A stretch of DNA of 64,000 nucleotides, taken from NCBI RefSeq assembly GCF_017921835.1, contig NZ_JAGEMN010000001.1, positions 2,287,874 to 2,351,873 on the forward strand, given 5' to 3'. Shown here in pieces: positions 38,675 to 47,093 of this stretch. A program made the position numbers and the translations under genes. Under the pieces are notes generated by a model, which ran no database searches, was not told where the DNA came from, and saw nothing but the letters and a program-made list of their open reading frames with translations. This DNA comes from Sporosarcina sp. 6E9. GTDB lineage: Bacteria > Bacillota > Bacilli > Bacillales_A > Planococcaceae. How positions within the stretch are numbered: the first letter of the stretch is position 1; each line of letters starts with the position of its first letter.

Positions 38675-39644
38675 CGAAAACCTCTGGATAAATTGCCTTT
38701 GCATAAGCTTCAAGTCCTTCAGCAAGACGCGGACCTTGGCGGCTTGTGATGTTTTCATCTACTTGAACGACTGCTTTTTCTTTGATCGCTGTAATTGTGC
38801 CGAAGCCATCACGTGCGTAAACATCTTCAACGGCAGTGTCTATGTAATCGTACATAACGACAATGACGTCTGGGTTACGTTTAATAATTTCTTCTGGATC
38901 CATTTGAACCCAACCTTCTTGGTCTGCTGCAATATTTTCTGCGCCGACTAAGTCGAGTAATTCTTGTGCAAATGTTTTCGCACCTGGCGTGTAAATTTCA
39001 GGAGCCGGTGACGTTTCAACAAATACCGTTTTTTTCGTATCGACGTCTTTTACTTTTGCGACGACTTCATCTACTTTTGTTTTCATATTATCGATAATTT
39101 CAGTTGCTTCTTTTGTTTTCCCTGTTGCTTTACCGATTGTTTCAATCGTTTCGTACGTTTCTTCAAAGTTCAACGCATCTTTCACAACAAATACAGAAAT
39201 TCCCGCATCTCGAATTTGCTGATACCCTTCTTCAGACATTCCGTATGCTGATTCATGTCCGAAAACGATATCTGGATTCATAGCGATGATTGCTTCAACA
39301 TTAAATTCCATTGCACCGATTTTATCTTTTTCAGCAGCTTCTGCCGGATAATCATCGTAATCACTCACACCGACAATTTCATCCGCTAAATCAAGACCAA
39401 ATAAAATCTCTGTGTTACTTGGAATCATAGAAACAATTTTTGTTGGCGCTACTTCAATCTTTACTTCATTGCCCACAGCGTCCTTCAATGTAACTGGGAA
39501 TTCTGCTTCTACTTCTTCTCCAGCTACATTTTCTGTGTTGGATTCGTTTTCTTTCGGTTTATCATCGACCGCATTTCCTCCACATGCAGCGAGCAAAAAT
39601 ACTGCCAAAATCGATGTAAGCATTAACTTCCATAAGTTCTTCAT
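38667..39644 (-). CDS. btuF: cobalamin-binding lipoprotein (BtuF family)
   Basis: This 325-residue extracellular binding protein delivers corrinoids to BtuC. The ATG at 39644 follows GGAGG and is followed by a lipoprotein signal with the lipobox LAAC. A Glu-rich linker precedes two lobes joined by a long helix, typical of class III binding proteins (KIVSMIPSNTEILFGLDL, NPDIVFGHE, EEIIKRNPDVIVVMYD). The first cobalamin riboswitch is directly upstream, so the substrate is corrinoid rather than siderophore. Confidence 0.92.
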   Translation of the reverse strand: MKNLWKLMLTSILAVFLLAACGGNAVDDKPKENESNTENVAGEEVEAEFPVTLKDAVGNEVKIEVAPTKIVSMIPSNTEILFGLDLADEIVGVSDYDDYPAEAAEKDKIGAMEFNVEAIIAMNPDIVFGHESAYGMSEEGYQQIRDAGISVFVVKDALNFEETYETIETIGKATGKTKEATEIIDNMKTKVDEVVAKVKDVDTKKTVFVETSPAPEIYTPGAKTFAQELLDLVGAENIAADQEGWVQMDPEEIIKRNPDVIVVMYDYIDTAVEDVYARDGFGTITAIKEKAVVQVDENITSRQGPRLAEGLEAYAKAIYPEVFGE

Positions 39645-39669
39645 TCTATTTTCCTCCATTATTTCCAAA

Positions 39670-39697
39670 TAAAAATCCCCCGTATTGCTACGGAGGA
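39670..39697 (-). terminator. riboswitch-controlled terminator before btuF
   Basis: On the minus strand CCTCCGTA pairs with TACGGGGG around a 4-base loop, followed by ATTTTTATTT. It lies between the B12 aptamer and btuF, and suits a transcriptional expression platform. Confidence 0.8.
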
Positions 39698-39769
39698 AAG
39701 TCATCAGTAAAAATCTAATGGCCAAATGGGCAGATTTTCACCAATCCTATTCCTCGTAGGTTTCGGCAG

Positions 39770-39957
39770 ATTTCATAAAGGCAGGTCTCCTGGCTCGTGT
39801 TCACAGCGTTTCGCGTCTTCCCGGAATTTACCAGTGACGTTCCTGCGAATTGCTCACACTTACAGTGGCGGGACCGCGTCGGCATTAAACCGACTTCCCT
39901 TTTAACCTCGTTCGTTACAGCGAGGCACCTTTATGTTTGGTCTGTTAGTTAAGTTCA
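39770..39957 (-). promoter_or_regulatory. cobalamin riboswitch of the btuF-cblS salvage operon
   Basis: On the minus strand the aptamer contains GCCACTG and the B12 box AGCCAGGAGACCTGCC, preceded by paired arms. It sits between promoter and btuF and is followed by a terminator hairpin. Ligand binding would favour termination and shut off the twelve-gene operon when cobalamin is plentiful. Confidence 0.93.
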
Positions 39958-39963
39958 CCCTTT

Positions 39964-39992
39964 AGTATACTTATAAATTTCTAGCGTGTCGA
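39964..39992 (-). promoter_or_regulatory. promoter of the B12 salvage operon
   Basis: TCGACA (39987-39992) and TATACT (39964-39969) on the minus strand are separated by 17 bp and lie just upstream of the riboswitch. Confidence 0.7.
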
Positions 39993-40103
39993 GATAATGT
40001 GACGAACTGCTTGCGTCAAGTTTTTGTAGGTACTATGTTAAGCAAATTTTTTCTCATCTTAGATCGTTATGTATTCCATTTTAATCAATACCATATAAGC
40101 TAT

Positions 40104-40236
40104 GTTGATTTCCGTTACGAGCGGACGCGTTCCGTGGGGCGTGCGGTTAGCCTCCTCGTCGCGAAAACCGTGCTCCTGCGGGGTCTAACCTGTCACGCTA
40201 ATCCCACTGGAGTCGCCGCTCTCCACTCCAATCAAC
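40104..40236. repeat. full-length GTTGATT...AATCAAC palindromic element (133 bp)
   Basis: The element starts GTTGATTTCCGT and ends CCACTCCAATCAAC, giving 7-bp inverted termini. The inner part is GC-rich with the blocks CCTCCTCGTCGC and GCTCCTGCGGGGTCTAACC. Shorter relatives are at 21319-21388 and 58899-58957. It lies in the 700-base gap between the two B12 operons and encodes nothing convincing. Confidence 0.8.
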
Positions 40237-40350
40237 AGAGATTACTTATAAATAAAGTGCCGTACACGTAAATAACAAAATAAATTTGTAACACAGATTG
40301 AAAATAACCACCTAATAAATGCTGGACTGCCGCTTGTATCTATATCTTGT

Positions 40351-41070
40351 TTAATTTGTTTCCATTTTCGTCTCTAACTTAGTTTCCAAGAGACCATATT
40401 TTCTCTGAAAACGTTGTAAAATTTTTAACCAACTTGCACCAAAAACAATGATGAAAAATACATTACTGACACTATGTGCTAGATCAAAATAAATACTTGC
40501 CATATAAATTCCAATAAAGGTTTCTCGTGTCATATTTTCCAAGTTGCCGACGATAATCCATAAATTCATAAACCACCCGAATACATATCCCCAAATAAAT
40601 CCAAAAACGCACTTGCCCCAAAGCTTAGTCATCCACCAAGCATTTCGCAACAGACCAGCACTCATTCCCATCATACCCCATGCATACATTTGCCAAGGCG
40701 TCCATGGACCTTGTCCGAGAAATATATTCGATACGATTGCAGCAACTGCACCGACGATAAAACCTGATTCCGCACCGAAAACTAAACCAGCCATAATAAT
40801 GACGAATGAAGTAGGCTGAACACTTGGCAATCCTGCAAAAGGAACACGGCCTACCGCAGCGATTGCGGCTAGCATGGCTAAAATAACGATTTCCCGAACA
40901 GCCACATTTCGCATTTCAAATCGAACAAAAAATGGAATCATGATCATGCTAATGATTAGAAAACTGAGCAGCAAATAAGCGTTGTAGTGAAATACTGCAA
41001 TGGACAAGACAAGTAAAACGAAAATAACAATCGAGACAATGGCTAGGTAACGCTTATTGTTAATGGCCAT
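40351..41070 (-). CDS. ECF transporter substrate-binding (S) component, probably for cobalamin
   Basis: This 239-residue membrane protein has about seven hydrophobic segments and the ECF S-component pattern VILAMLAAIAAVGRVPFAGL with PSVQPTSFVIIMAGLVFG. It resembles cobalamin-specific CbrT-type S-components. It is the last gene of the operon led by the second cobalamin riboswitch, which is the main basis for the substrate. Its start overlaps the ATPase gene by 28 bases. Queuosine-type S-components are an alternative by fold only. The C-terminus has a repeated ETKLETKMET tail. Confidence 0.82.
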   Translation of the reverse strand: MAINNKRYLAIVSIVIFVLLVLSIAVFHYNAYLLLSFLIISMIMIPFFVRFEMRNVAVREIVILAMLAAIAAVGRVPFAGLPSVQPTSFVIIMAGLVFGAESGFIVGAVAAIVSNIFLGQGPWTPWQMYAWGMMGMSAGLLRNAWWMTKLWGKCVFGFIWGYVFGWFMNLWIIVGNLENMTRETFIGIYMASIYFDLAHSVSNVFFIIVFGASWLKILQRFQRKYGLLETKLETKMETN

Positions 41071-42728
41071 TTTGCCAAAGCCTTCTCAAGTGTAAGGGCT
41101 TCTCTAGTTTCACTGACGCGGGTTGCTCGATTGATGGTTGTTGTGTAAAAGTAATTGTCTTTAAATAATTCCTTCGGTGTTCCACTCACCGTAATTTCAC
41201 CATTGAAAATCATTGCGCACTTTTCCACATTTCGAGCGGCAAATTCTATATCATGCGTAACCATAATAATCGTCATTCCAGCGTTATGTAATTCCTTCAA
41301 GATTGTTGACAGTTGATTTTTCGAAGCTGAATCGAGTCCTTTTGTCGGCTCATCGATAAGTAAAAGAGTTGGAGATTCAATCAACATGCAAGCAAGCGCG
41401 GCTTTTTGAATTTCCCCGCCGGAGCAATCATGGGGATGCCGTCCACGTAAATGTTCGATATCGAAAGTTTGAAGAAGTTCCTCGATTTTAGCTGCGCCAT
41501 TTGGAACTTCATGCCGAATGACCGCTTCTTGCATCTCTTGTTCGATTGTATCGTAAACAAAATAGGTTTTTGGATTTTGCGGAAGATAAGCAATACGATC
41601 AAAATTCACTTTTGCACGCGGCTTATGAATATTTTCCCCTTGAAGAAATACTTTTCCTCTTTGTGGTTTCACACTGCCGATACAAGTTTTTAATACCGTT
41701 GTTTTTCCGGATCCGTTTCCGCCAATGAGGGCAAAAAATTCACCTTCAAATATAGATAGGGATAGTTTTTTCAAAACGAGTGGGTTTTCACGTCGATATT
41801 GATAAAACACATTTTGGAGGTCTACGGCAATGGTTCTTTTGGGTGAAATCGTCTTGCTGTTATCAGTTGAATGTGAACGATCCATTAATTCAGGAAGTCC
41901 AGCAATCCAATCCCTGCTGTCTTTAACTGTTAGCGGGATTTCCTTATGTGTTATCGTATCCGTTCTTTCCATATACAACCTAGCCAATGTTGGCAAATAA
42001 GAGATGAAATGCTCGTCTTCTCTTTGATATATGTCTTCAATCACTTTTCGACTGCTACCACTGTACTTAATCAGACCCGCTTGCATAAACAATATTCGAT
42101 CCGCTATTGAAAATAGTTGTTCGAGGCGATGCTCCACAATAATAATTGTAATACCCATTTCTTTATTAAGTCGTTCTAGCGTCGTCAGCAATTCTCTTGC
42201 TGCAATCGGATCTAGTTGTGAGGTGGGTTCATCCAACAATAGAACTTTTGGTTTTAACAGAAGCGTTGAAAGCAAATTCAGCATTTGTTTTTGACCGCCC
42301 GACAACTCTGAAGGTTTCGCCCCTAACATGTCCTTCATTCCAAAAAAGTGTACCAATTCAGCGACCCGTTTTCTCATCTCAAAATTCGAATATCCCAGGT
42401 TTTCTAATCCAAAAACAATCTCTTGCATCACTTCATTCATGACAATTTGGTTTTCGGGATCTTGGGATACAAACCCAATTTCTTCTATCAATTTTTTTCT
42501 ATTCCATTCTGTTAATGGTAAACCTTGATAGTAAATTTCACCTTTTTGATTACCGACTGGGGCCAGTTCATTTTTCAATAAACGCAGTAGCGTTGTTTTG
42601 CCACATCCACTTGGTCCACAGATAACGATGAACTCACCTTCTTTTATTGTCAGGTTAATATTTTGCAACGCCCACTCAGTCGCATCCGGAAATTGAAACT
42701 TAAGATTTTCTATTTTAATGACTTCCAT
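41043..42728 (-). CDS. ECF transporter ATPase with two fused ABC domains
   Basis: The 561-residue protein has two nucleotide-binding domains. The first has GPSGCGKTTLLR, LSGGQKQML and VLLLDEPTSQLD; the second has GGNGSGKTTVLK, CSGGEIQKAAL and LLLIDEPTKGLD. All core residues are intact, so both domains look active. This corresponds to EcfA and EcfA' joined in one chain, powering the T- and S-components encoded on either side. It overlaps ecfT by 19 bases and the S gene by 28, indicating coupled translation. Confidence 0.93.
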   Translation of the reverse strand: MEVIKIENLKFQFPDATEWALQNINLTIKEGEFIVICGPSGCGKTTLLRLLKNELAPVGNQKGEIYYQGLPLTEWNRKKLIEEIGFVSQDPENQIVMNEVMQEIVFGLENLGYSNFEMRKRVAELVHFFGMKDMLGAKPSELSGGQKQMLNLLSTLLLKPKVLLLDEPTSQLDPIAARELLTTLERLNKEMGITIIIVEHRLEQLFSIADRILFMQAGLIKYSGSSRKVIEDIYQREDEHFISYLPTLARLYMERTDTITHKEIPLTVKDSRDWIAGLPELMDRSHSTDNSKTISPKRTIAVDLQNVFYQYRRENPLVLKKLSLSIFEGEFFALIGGNGSGKTTVLKTCIGSVKPQRGKVFLQGENIHKPRAKVNFDRIAYLPQNPKTYFVYDTIEQEMQEAVIRHEVPNGAAKIEELLQTFDIEHLRGRHPHDCSGGEIQKAALACMLIESPTLLLIDEPTKGLDSASKNQLSTILKELHNAGMTIIMVTHDIEFAARNVEKCAMIFNGEITVSGTPKELFKDNYFYTTTINRATRVSETREALTLEKALAKWPLTISVT

Positions 42729-43498
42729 CGAATTCGTTCTCTCCCTTCAACAATCAATGGAAAGGTAGCTAAAATGATTAAAAATAGTAGCAATATCCAA
42801 TCCAATGGATACAATCGCAATGTACCCAGCTCAGGATAAATATAAATCTTCCCATAGCCTAATAGACCGCCTATTAAGCATGCGATAAAAAGAGATATAA
42901 TTAATAACCCCCATCCGATATCTTGTTTCCCCCAACGAAAAGGCAAATACGTGCTACGTTTTCCCGTGCCATAGCCCCTTGCTTGCATGGAATTCGCTGT
43001 CTCTAACGCTTCTTCCAGCGACCAGGTCAATAGAATTTGCAATAGGACCATCCCGCTTTTCGTTCGTTTTCTAATCGATCCCGTTTTTATATCGATTCCT
43101 CGAACGCGTTGAACATCAGCGATTTCTGTTAAGCGCATTCGTAAGAGCGGGACAAAACGGATGGCTAGCATAGATAAAAATGCAAGTTTAGGTAAAACAC
43201 GCGAAAAAATATATAAAAACTTGTTGCCGTTTAAAATGATATTAAAAGAAATAAACATTATTATAATCGCGACAATTGATAAAGCCATCACTATCCCGTA
43301 CATGCTTGCTTCTAGCGTCACTTGTTTCCCCCGAAAATAAAACAAGATATTCGTGCCTCTTGAAACCAAAAATGGATTCAATAAAATAATAAAGCTACTC
43401 ATAGTTAGGAGCATCGGAATCCATTTTTTCAATTCCCTTCCTTTATCATGTGAAATATTCACAGCAACCAGAATGATGAGTGCGACAAGTAAAAACAA
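42710..43498 (-). CDS. ecfT: ECF transporter transmembrane (T) component; true 5' end probably further upstream
   Basis: EcfT couples the ATPase to the S-component. The sequence has several membrane helices and the coupling motif ANSMQARGYGTGKR in the long cytoplasmic helices. The interval given starts at a TTG, the first standard start codon, but that removes the first helix. The same frame stays open upstream to 43609 without ATG, GTG or TTG, and encodes YHSYHPIVLFSYYLSIG and FNHPLF, which match EcfT N-termini. AGAGGTG lies eight bases before an in-frame ATA at 43588. A non-standard start or a lost start codon is likely. Confidence 0.85.
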   Translation of the reverse strand: MFLLVALIILVAVNISHDKGRELKKWIPMLLTMSSFIILLNPFLVSRGTNILFYFRGKQVTLEASMYGIVMALSIVAIIIMFISFNIILNGNKFLYIFSRVLPKLAFLSMLAIRFVPLLRMRLTEIADVQRVRGIDIKTGSIRKRTKSGMVLLQILLTWSLEEALETANSMQARGYGTGKRSTYLPFRWGKQDIGWGLLIISLFIACLIGGLLGYGKIYIYPELGTLRLYPLDWILLLFLIILATFPLIVEGRERIRWKSLK

Positions 43499-43676
43499 GG
43501 GATGATTGAAGTAAAGTAGTAGTACTCCAATCGATAAATAATAACTAAAAAGGACAATTGGATGATAGGAGTGATAACCTGTTTCTATTGGATATTCACC
43601 TCTTTTATTTCATTAACTTAAAACGCGACCTGAAGTTAGAAAACGACAGATCGCATAATTAAACTCAAATCGTAAT

Positions 43677-44606
43677 TTAGCGTCTAAAAGGTTTTAGATC
43701 TGCACCTAAGTCCACGCCCAAATTCGTTGTGTAAAGCCATTCAACCCGGTCTCCATCCAGTAATGGAACCACTCCGGCACCGCGGTCAGGAAAAATTCCG
43801 TTTACACGGTACATCCAGCCGCTGCCTTGACCTCGATCAAATTCATAGACATTCCCCATCCCTTGGACATAAGCAGTTGCCCCTTGACCGCCGCGGTAGT
43901 CCATATGAATTTTCTTCTCCATCGTAATGCTGATTAAGGCTTGCAGTACCGTATCATATTCCTCAATTTCCATTTCTGTCGGCGGCAATGGAACTTCATT
44001 TCCAGAAATGACGATTGAATGAACAATTTTACTTTTATGATTAACCGGTGGTGGTTCCTCATCTACGTCAGTTTTCTCTTCTTCTTTTGGTTCTTTCTTT
44101 GTTTCTTTCTTAGTTTCTTTCTTCGGCTCTTTTTTTGCTTCTTTTTTTGTTTCTTTGTCAGACTTTGGAGATGTAGAAACCGACGTTTTATTCGACACTT
44201 TTGAACCATGATTACTCGATTTTTTTGTAGATGTTAATGAACTTTCCGATGTAGTTTTCACCGATTTTTCATTTGATATTGTTGAATTGTTTTTCTCAGA
44301 ACTTTTTACAGATGATTCAACTTTATCCGGTTGTTTTTCAACTTCAATATCGATATCGTCTTCGGACACCGCAACTTCCGCACCTTCTGTATTTTCTACA
44401 GGGTTCGCTTCCTCATCATCTGGTACTTGTTTTTCATCAGTTTCATCGGCACTCGCTAGCTGCTTTTCTTCTTTTTCAACAGACATTTGATCTGCGGATT
44501 TTTCTAAGCCTGATGGTTTCTGCAAAGAAGTACCGCATCCACTTAAGCCGATTACAATCATTAAGGCAAAGACTATCACGACAATTTTCTTTAGATAATC
44601 ATTCAT
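43677..44606 (-). CDS. DUF4430 lipoprotein with long Lys/Glu linker (transcobalamin beta-domain-like)
   Basis: The 309-residue protein has a lipoprotein signal (lipobox LSGC, Cys at about 24), then about 170 residues of low-complexity Glu/Ser/Lys sequence with KKETKKEPKK repeats, and a C-terminal DUF4430 domain from about residue 205. That domain contains GSGWMYRVNGIFPDRGAG and LLDGDRVEWLYTTNLG. DUF4430 is the fold of the C-terminal beta domain of intrinsic factor and transcobalamin. The linker would carry the domain across the wall. It lies under the second cobalamin riboswitch, between the wall-anchored protein and ecfT. A role in capturing cobalamin is inferred. Confidence 0.85.
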   Translation of the reverse strand: MNDYLKKIVVIVFALMIVIGLSGCGTSLQKPSGLEKSADQMSVEKEEKQLASADETDEKQVPDDEEANPVENTEGAEVAVSEDDIDIEVEKQPDKVESSVKSSEKNNSTISNEKSVKTTSESSLTSTKKSSNHGSKVSNKTSVSTSPKSDKETKKEAKKEPKKETKKETKKEPKEEEKTDVDEEPPPVNHKSKIVHSIVISGNEVPLPPTEMEIEEYDTVLQALISITMEKKIHMDYRGGQGATAYVQGMGNVYEFDRGQGSGWMYRVNGIFPDRGAGVVPLLDGDRVEWLYTTNLGVDLGADLKPFRR

Positions 44607-44631
44607 GGAGAACCTACCTTTCATTTCATAA

Positions 44632-46653
44632 TTAGACTGCTTTTCTTCGGATAAATAATGTTATTCCACCAACCGATACTAGCGCTAGCCCAACCAATAA
44701 ATAAGTAAATGTGTTCGTTGCAGTTTTCGGTAGTTTGTCTTTTCCACTTTGAGCAGTTTTTTCGTTCACTGTTGGCGACTTATCCTCAGTCTTTTCTTTT
44801 TTAACTACTTGAGTTTCTTTTTTGTCAGCTTCGTTTTCTGGTTCAGTTTTTCCACCTTCAGGAAGTGTCGAGACCGCCAACTTTACTTCCTCAGATTCGT
44901 TTCCTACATTATCTACTGCGATAATCGTATATTCATATGACTGATTTGTTTTTAATTGAATATCGCTGAATTCTTTTTCGGCGCCAATCAGTACAGCAAT
45001 TTCTTCTCCATCTCGAGAAACTCTATATTCCTTAATACCAGAAGGATCATTTGCAGACAGATTAAATGAGATACTTTCAACTGTCACTTCCTTCTCAGTT
45101 ATTTGAACATTGGTTGGCCCTTCCACATCCATAAAAGCGCCATAGGTTGAAAAGTGATCGACTTCAATCGTAATCACGCCGTTTTTTGCATTTCCCCAAC
45201 CCGCTACATTTCCCCATTGTTTGGACTGCTCATTAAAGATGTATATTCCTGTCTTCGAACTGTCTACTCCGTCGTCAATCCCGAAGCTTAGTTGAAAGCT
45301 TTCTGACCCCTTTGTTGCGCCTTCTGCATATTGAATATTGAAGTCAAACCAATCCCCAACTAATGTTAGTCCTTCATGCGATTGTTTCTCTTTCGAAGGC
45401 ATCGTGACTTGCAATGTTGTCCCATCGGGCAGGTCTTTCGGCATTTGAAGGGTTGTTGAACTGTCTTCAATGATAATTTTCTGACCTTTAAACACTTCTA
45501 CAACATTGCCGATCTTTATCACTTTTTCAAGGTCCGGCTCCGGTGTTGGTTCTGGTTCTGGTTCCGGTTCCGGCTCAGGCTCAGGCTCAGGTTCTGGCTC
45601 CGGTTCTATAACTTTATCAGTAAAGTCATAAAGTCTACCTTGGCCATTTACATAATAGTTGTAAGCGACAAGGGCTTGTAGAGCTTGCTCAGTCGCCATT
45701 CCATTGGACCTCGTATCATCTATTAAATGTTTAAATCCACCATCTTTAGCCTGGAAGCTTAGTAAGTTATCCATTAGGTTAATGCCATTTTTCGTAAACA
45801 GTTCACCAAGCGGATCAATATCATTCGCAGTTAATCCAATAATTACTTGAGCCGTCGTCTCTACAGAAATGCCGCCATTCCATGGATCATTAAATCCGCC
45901 AGTATCGCCTTGTTTTTCAGATAAAAATGAAACCGCTTTATTAATCGCTTCTTTCACTGCAGGCTGATTATTGTATGGCGCTAATCCAATTAAAGCCATC
46001 GCTGTGATATCGTAACTCGCCGCGCCTGTAGATGATGTAAACAAACTCCAAGCACCATTTTCAATTTGATTGCCCAAAAGTTCCGCAACTAACTTTTCAC
46101 GTGTCCATTTGGCACCTTCTTGAATTGAAAAATGTTTTGTATCTAACGCTGTTAAAGCAAATATTATGCCGTTATTTCCCTGGTACGTGAGTGTATCTTC
46201 CACCGAACCATCCCAAAGTTCGCGGTCTGGACTGTTGTAAATCAATTCGATTAGATTATGTCCATAAACATCCCGAGGATCTTTTCCAATTGCGACCGCC
46301 GCCATAGCGAGACGTTCGCTATCCGTTATTTTAAATCGACCATTTTCAAGACCTTTTGTTATTTGGTCTTCAATGTTTTGTTTGAATGTATCTGTGTAAT
46401 TTGTTGGAACGGTTTTCCCAGCCTGCGCTAGTCCTATTGCTTCCCATTCGCTATGGACGCCTGCTTCAATGATGTTAGCGCTTGCCAAATCAATTGCATT
46501 TTGTGTCAGTTCAGCATAATCCTCAACTGTTTTTTCCGTATTAATGTCCTGCTCATTGTTTTCATTTGCAGAAACTACGGTTATTGGTGACACAGCTAAT
46601 CCCAAGATTAATAAAAACGATAATCCAGACCTTAACAATCGTTGCAAATCCAT
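44632..46653 (-). CDS. wall-anchored terpenoid-cyclase-fold protein (intrinsic-factor alpha-domain-like), LPKTA sorting signal
   Basis: The 673-residue protein has a signal peptide (cleavage near residue 29), an alpha/alpha-barrel of the prenyltransferase/intrinsic-factor type (about 45-345; repeats such as NGAWSLF, TGGFNDPWNGG, KDGGFKHL), a Pro-Glu repeat spacer (350-373), a beta domain, a fibronectin-III-like domain (about 510-600) and a C-terminal LPKTA sorting signal (641-645) with a hydrophobic segment and RRK tail. Directly downstream of the second cobalamin riboswitch and before the DUF4430 gene. Cobalamin binding is inferred from fold and regulation. The class D sortase next door is the likely anchoring enzyme. 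Confidence 0.87.
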   Translation of the reverse strand: MDLQRLLRSGLSFLLILGLAVSPITVVSANENNEQDINTEKTVEDYAELTQNAIDLASANIIEAGVHSEWEAIGLAQAGKTVPTNYTDTFKQNIEDQITKGLENGRFKITDSERLAMAAVAIGKDPRDVYGHNLIELIYNSPDRELWDGSVEDTLTYQGNNGIIFALTALDTKHFSIQEGAKWTREKLVAELLGNQIENGAWSLFTSSTGAASYDITAMALIGLAPYNNQPAVKEAINKAVSFLSEKQGDTGGFNDPWNGGISVETTAQVIIGLTANDIDPLGELFTKNGINLMDNLLSFQAKDGGFKHLIDDTRSNGMATEQALQALVAYNYYVNGQGRLYDFTDKVIEPEPEPEPEPEPEPEPEPEPTPEPDLEKVIKIGNVVEVFKGQKIIIEDSSTTLQMPKDLPDGTTLQVTMPSKEKQSHEGLTLVGDWFDFNIQYAEGATKGSESFQLSFGIDDGVDSSKTGIYIFNEQSKQWGNVAGWGNAKNGVITIEVDHFSTYGAFMDVEGPTNVQITEKEVTVESISFNLSANDPSGIKEYRVSRDGEEIAVLIGAEKEFSDIQLKTNQSYEYTIIAVDNVGNESEEVKLAVSTLPEGGKTEPENEADKKETQVVKKEKTEDKSPTVNEKTAQSGKDKLPKTATNTFTYLLVGLALVSVGGITLFIRRKAV

Positions 46654-46708
46654 CTTTTCTTTCTCCCCTTTTTAAGTATCCTTTATGCCAACTACTGATT
46701 TTATGCAA

Positions 46709-46746
46709 ATAAAAAAGGCCTACCTCCAGAAAAAGAGATAGAGCCT
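46709..46746 (-). terminator. riboswitch-controlled terminator before the wall-anchored protein gene
   Basis: On the minus strand AGGC-T-CTATCTC pairs with GGAGGTAG-GCCT (one bulge, one GU pair) and is followed by TTTTTTATTT. It lies between aptamer and gene, as expected for a transcriptional expression platform. Confidence 0.82.
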
Positions 46747-46828
46747 ATGTATGTTCAATCATAATAGACGAATTGAATTCTACACGATGCATACCTTTTT
46801 CCTGGAAGGTGTTTATTTGCATACTGAC

Positions 46829-46994
46829 TTTGGCAAGTCTCCTGACTTATGGTTCATCGCTTTCTCTGCCTTCCCAGTTATTCACCAGTGGCTAAATCTA
46901 GAGAGCGCATTCCATTTACAGTGGCCGGACCGTTCAGGTTTTTCACCTGATTCCTTTTTAATCTTTTGCTTTACGCAAAAGAACCAAAATCTAC
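46829..46994 (-). promoter_or_regulatory. cobalamin riboswitch of the anchored-receptor/ECF operon
   Basis: The minus strand contains CCGGCCACTGTAAATGG, paired flanking arms and the B12 box AAGTCAGGAGACTTGCC, followed by a terminator hairpin and the 673-residue protein gene. It places five genes (46653 to 40351) under cobalamin control. Confidence 0.93.
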
Positions 46995-47093
46995 TATTTA
47001 ATTGTCATAAGTTACCACGTTCCATGTAAGCATATAAGAATAATTAGATAAATGCAAACGCACATTAGCAAATTACAGTGAAAAGCCACCGTG

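Noticed and set aside
39999-40271. 90-residue open frame on the plus strand between the two B12 operons
   Set aside because: It runs through the palindromic repeat at 40104-40236, has no ribosome site and encodes no recognisable sequence.
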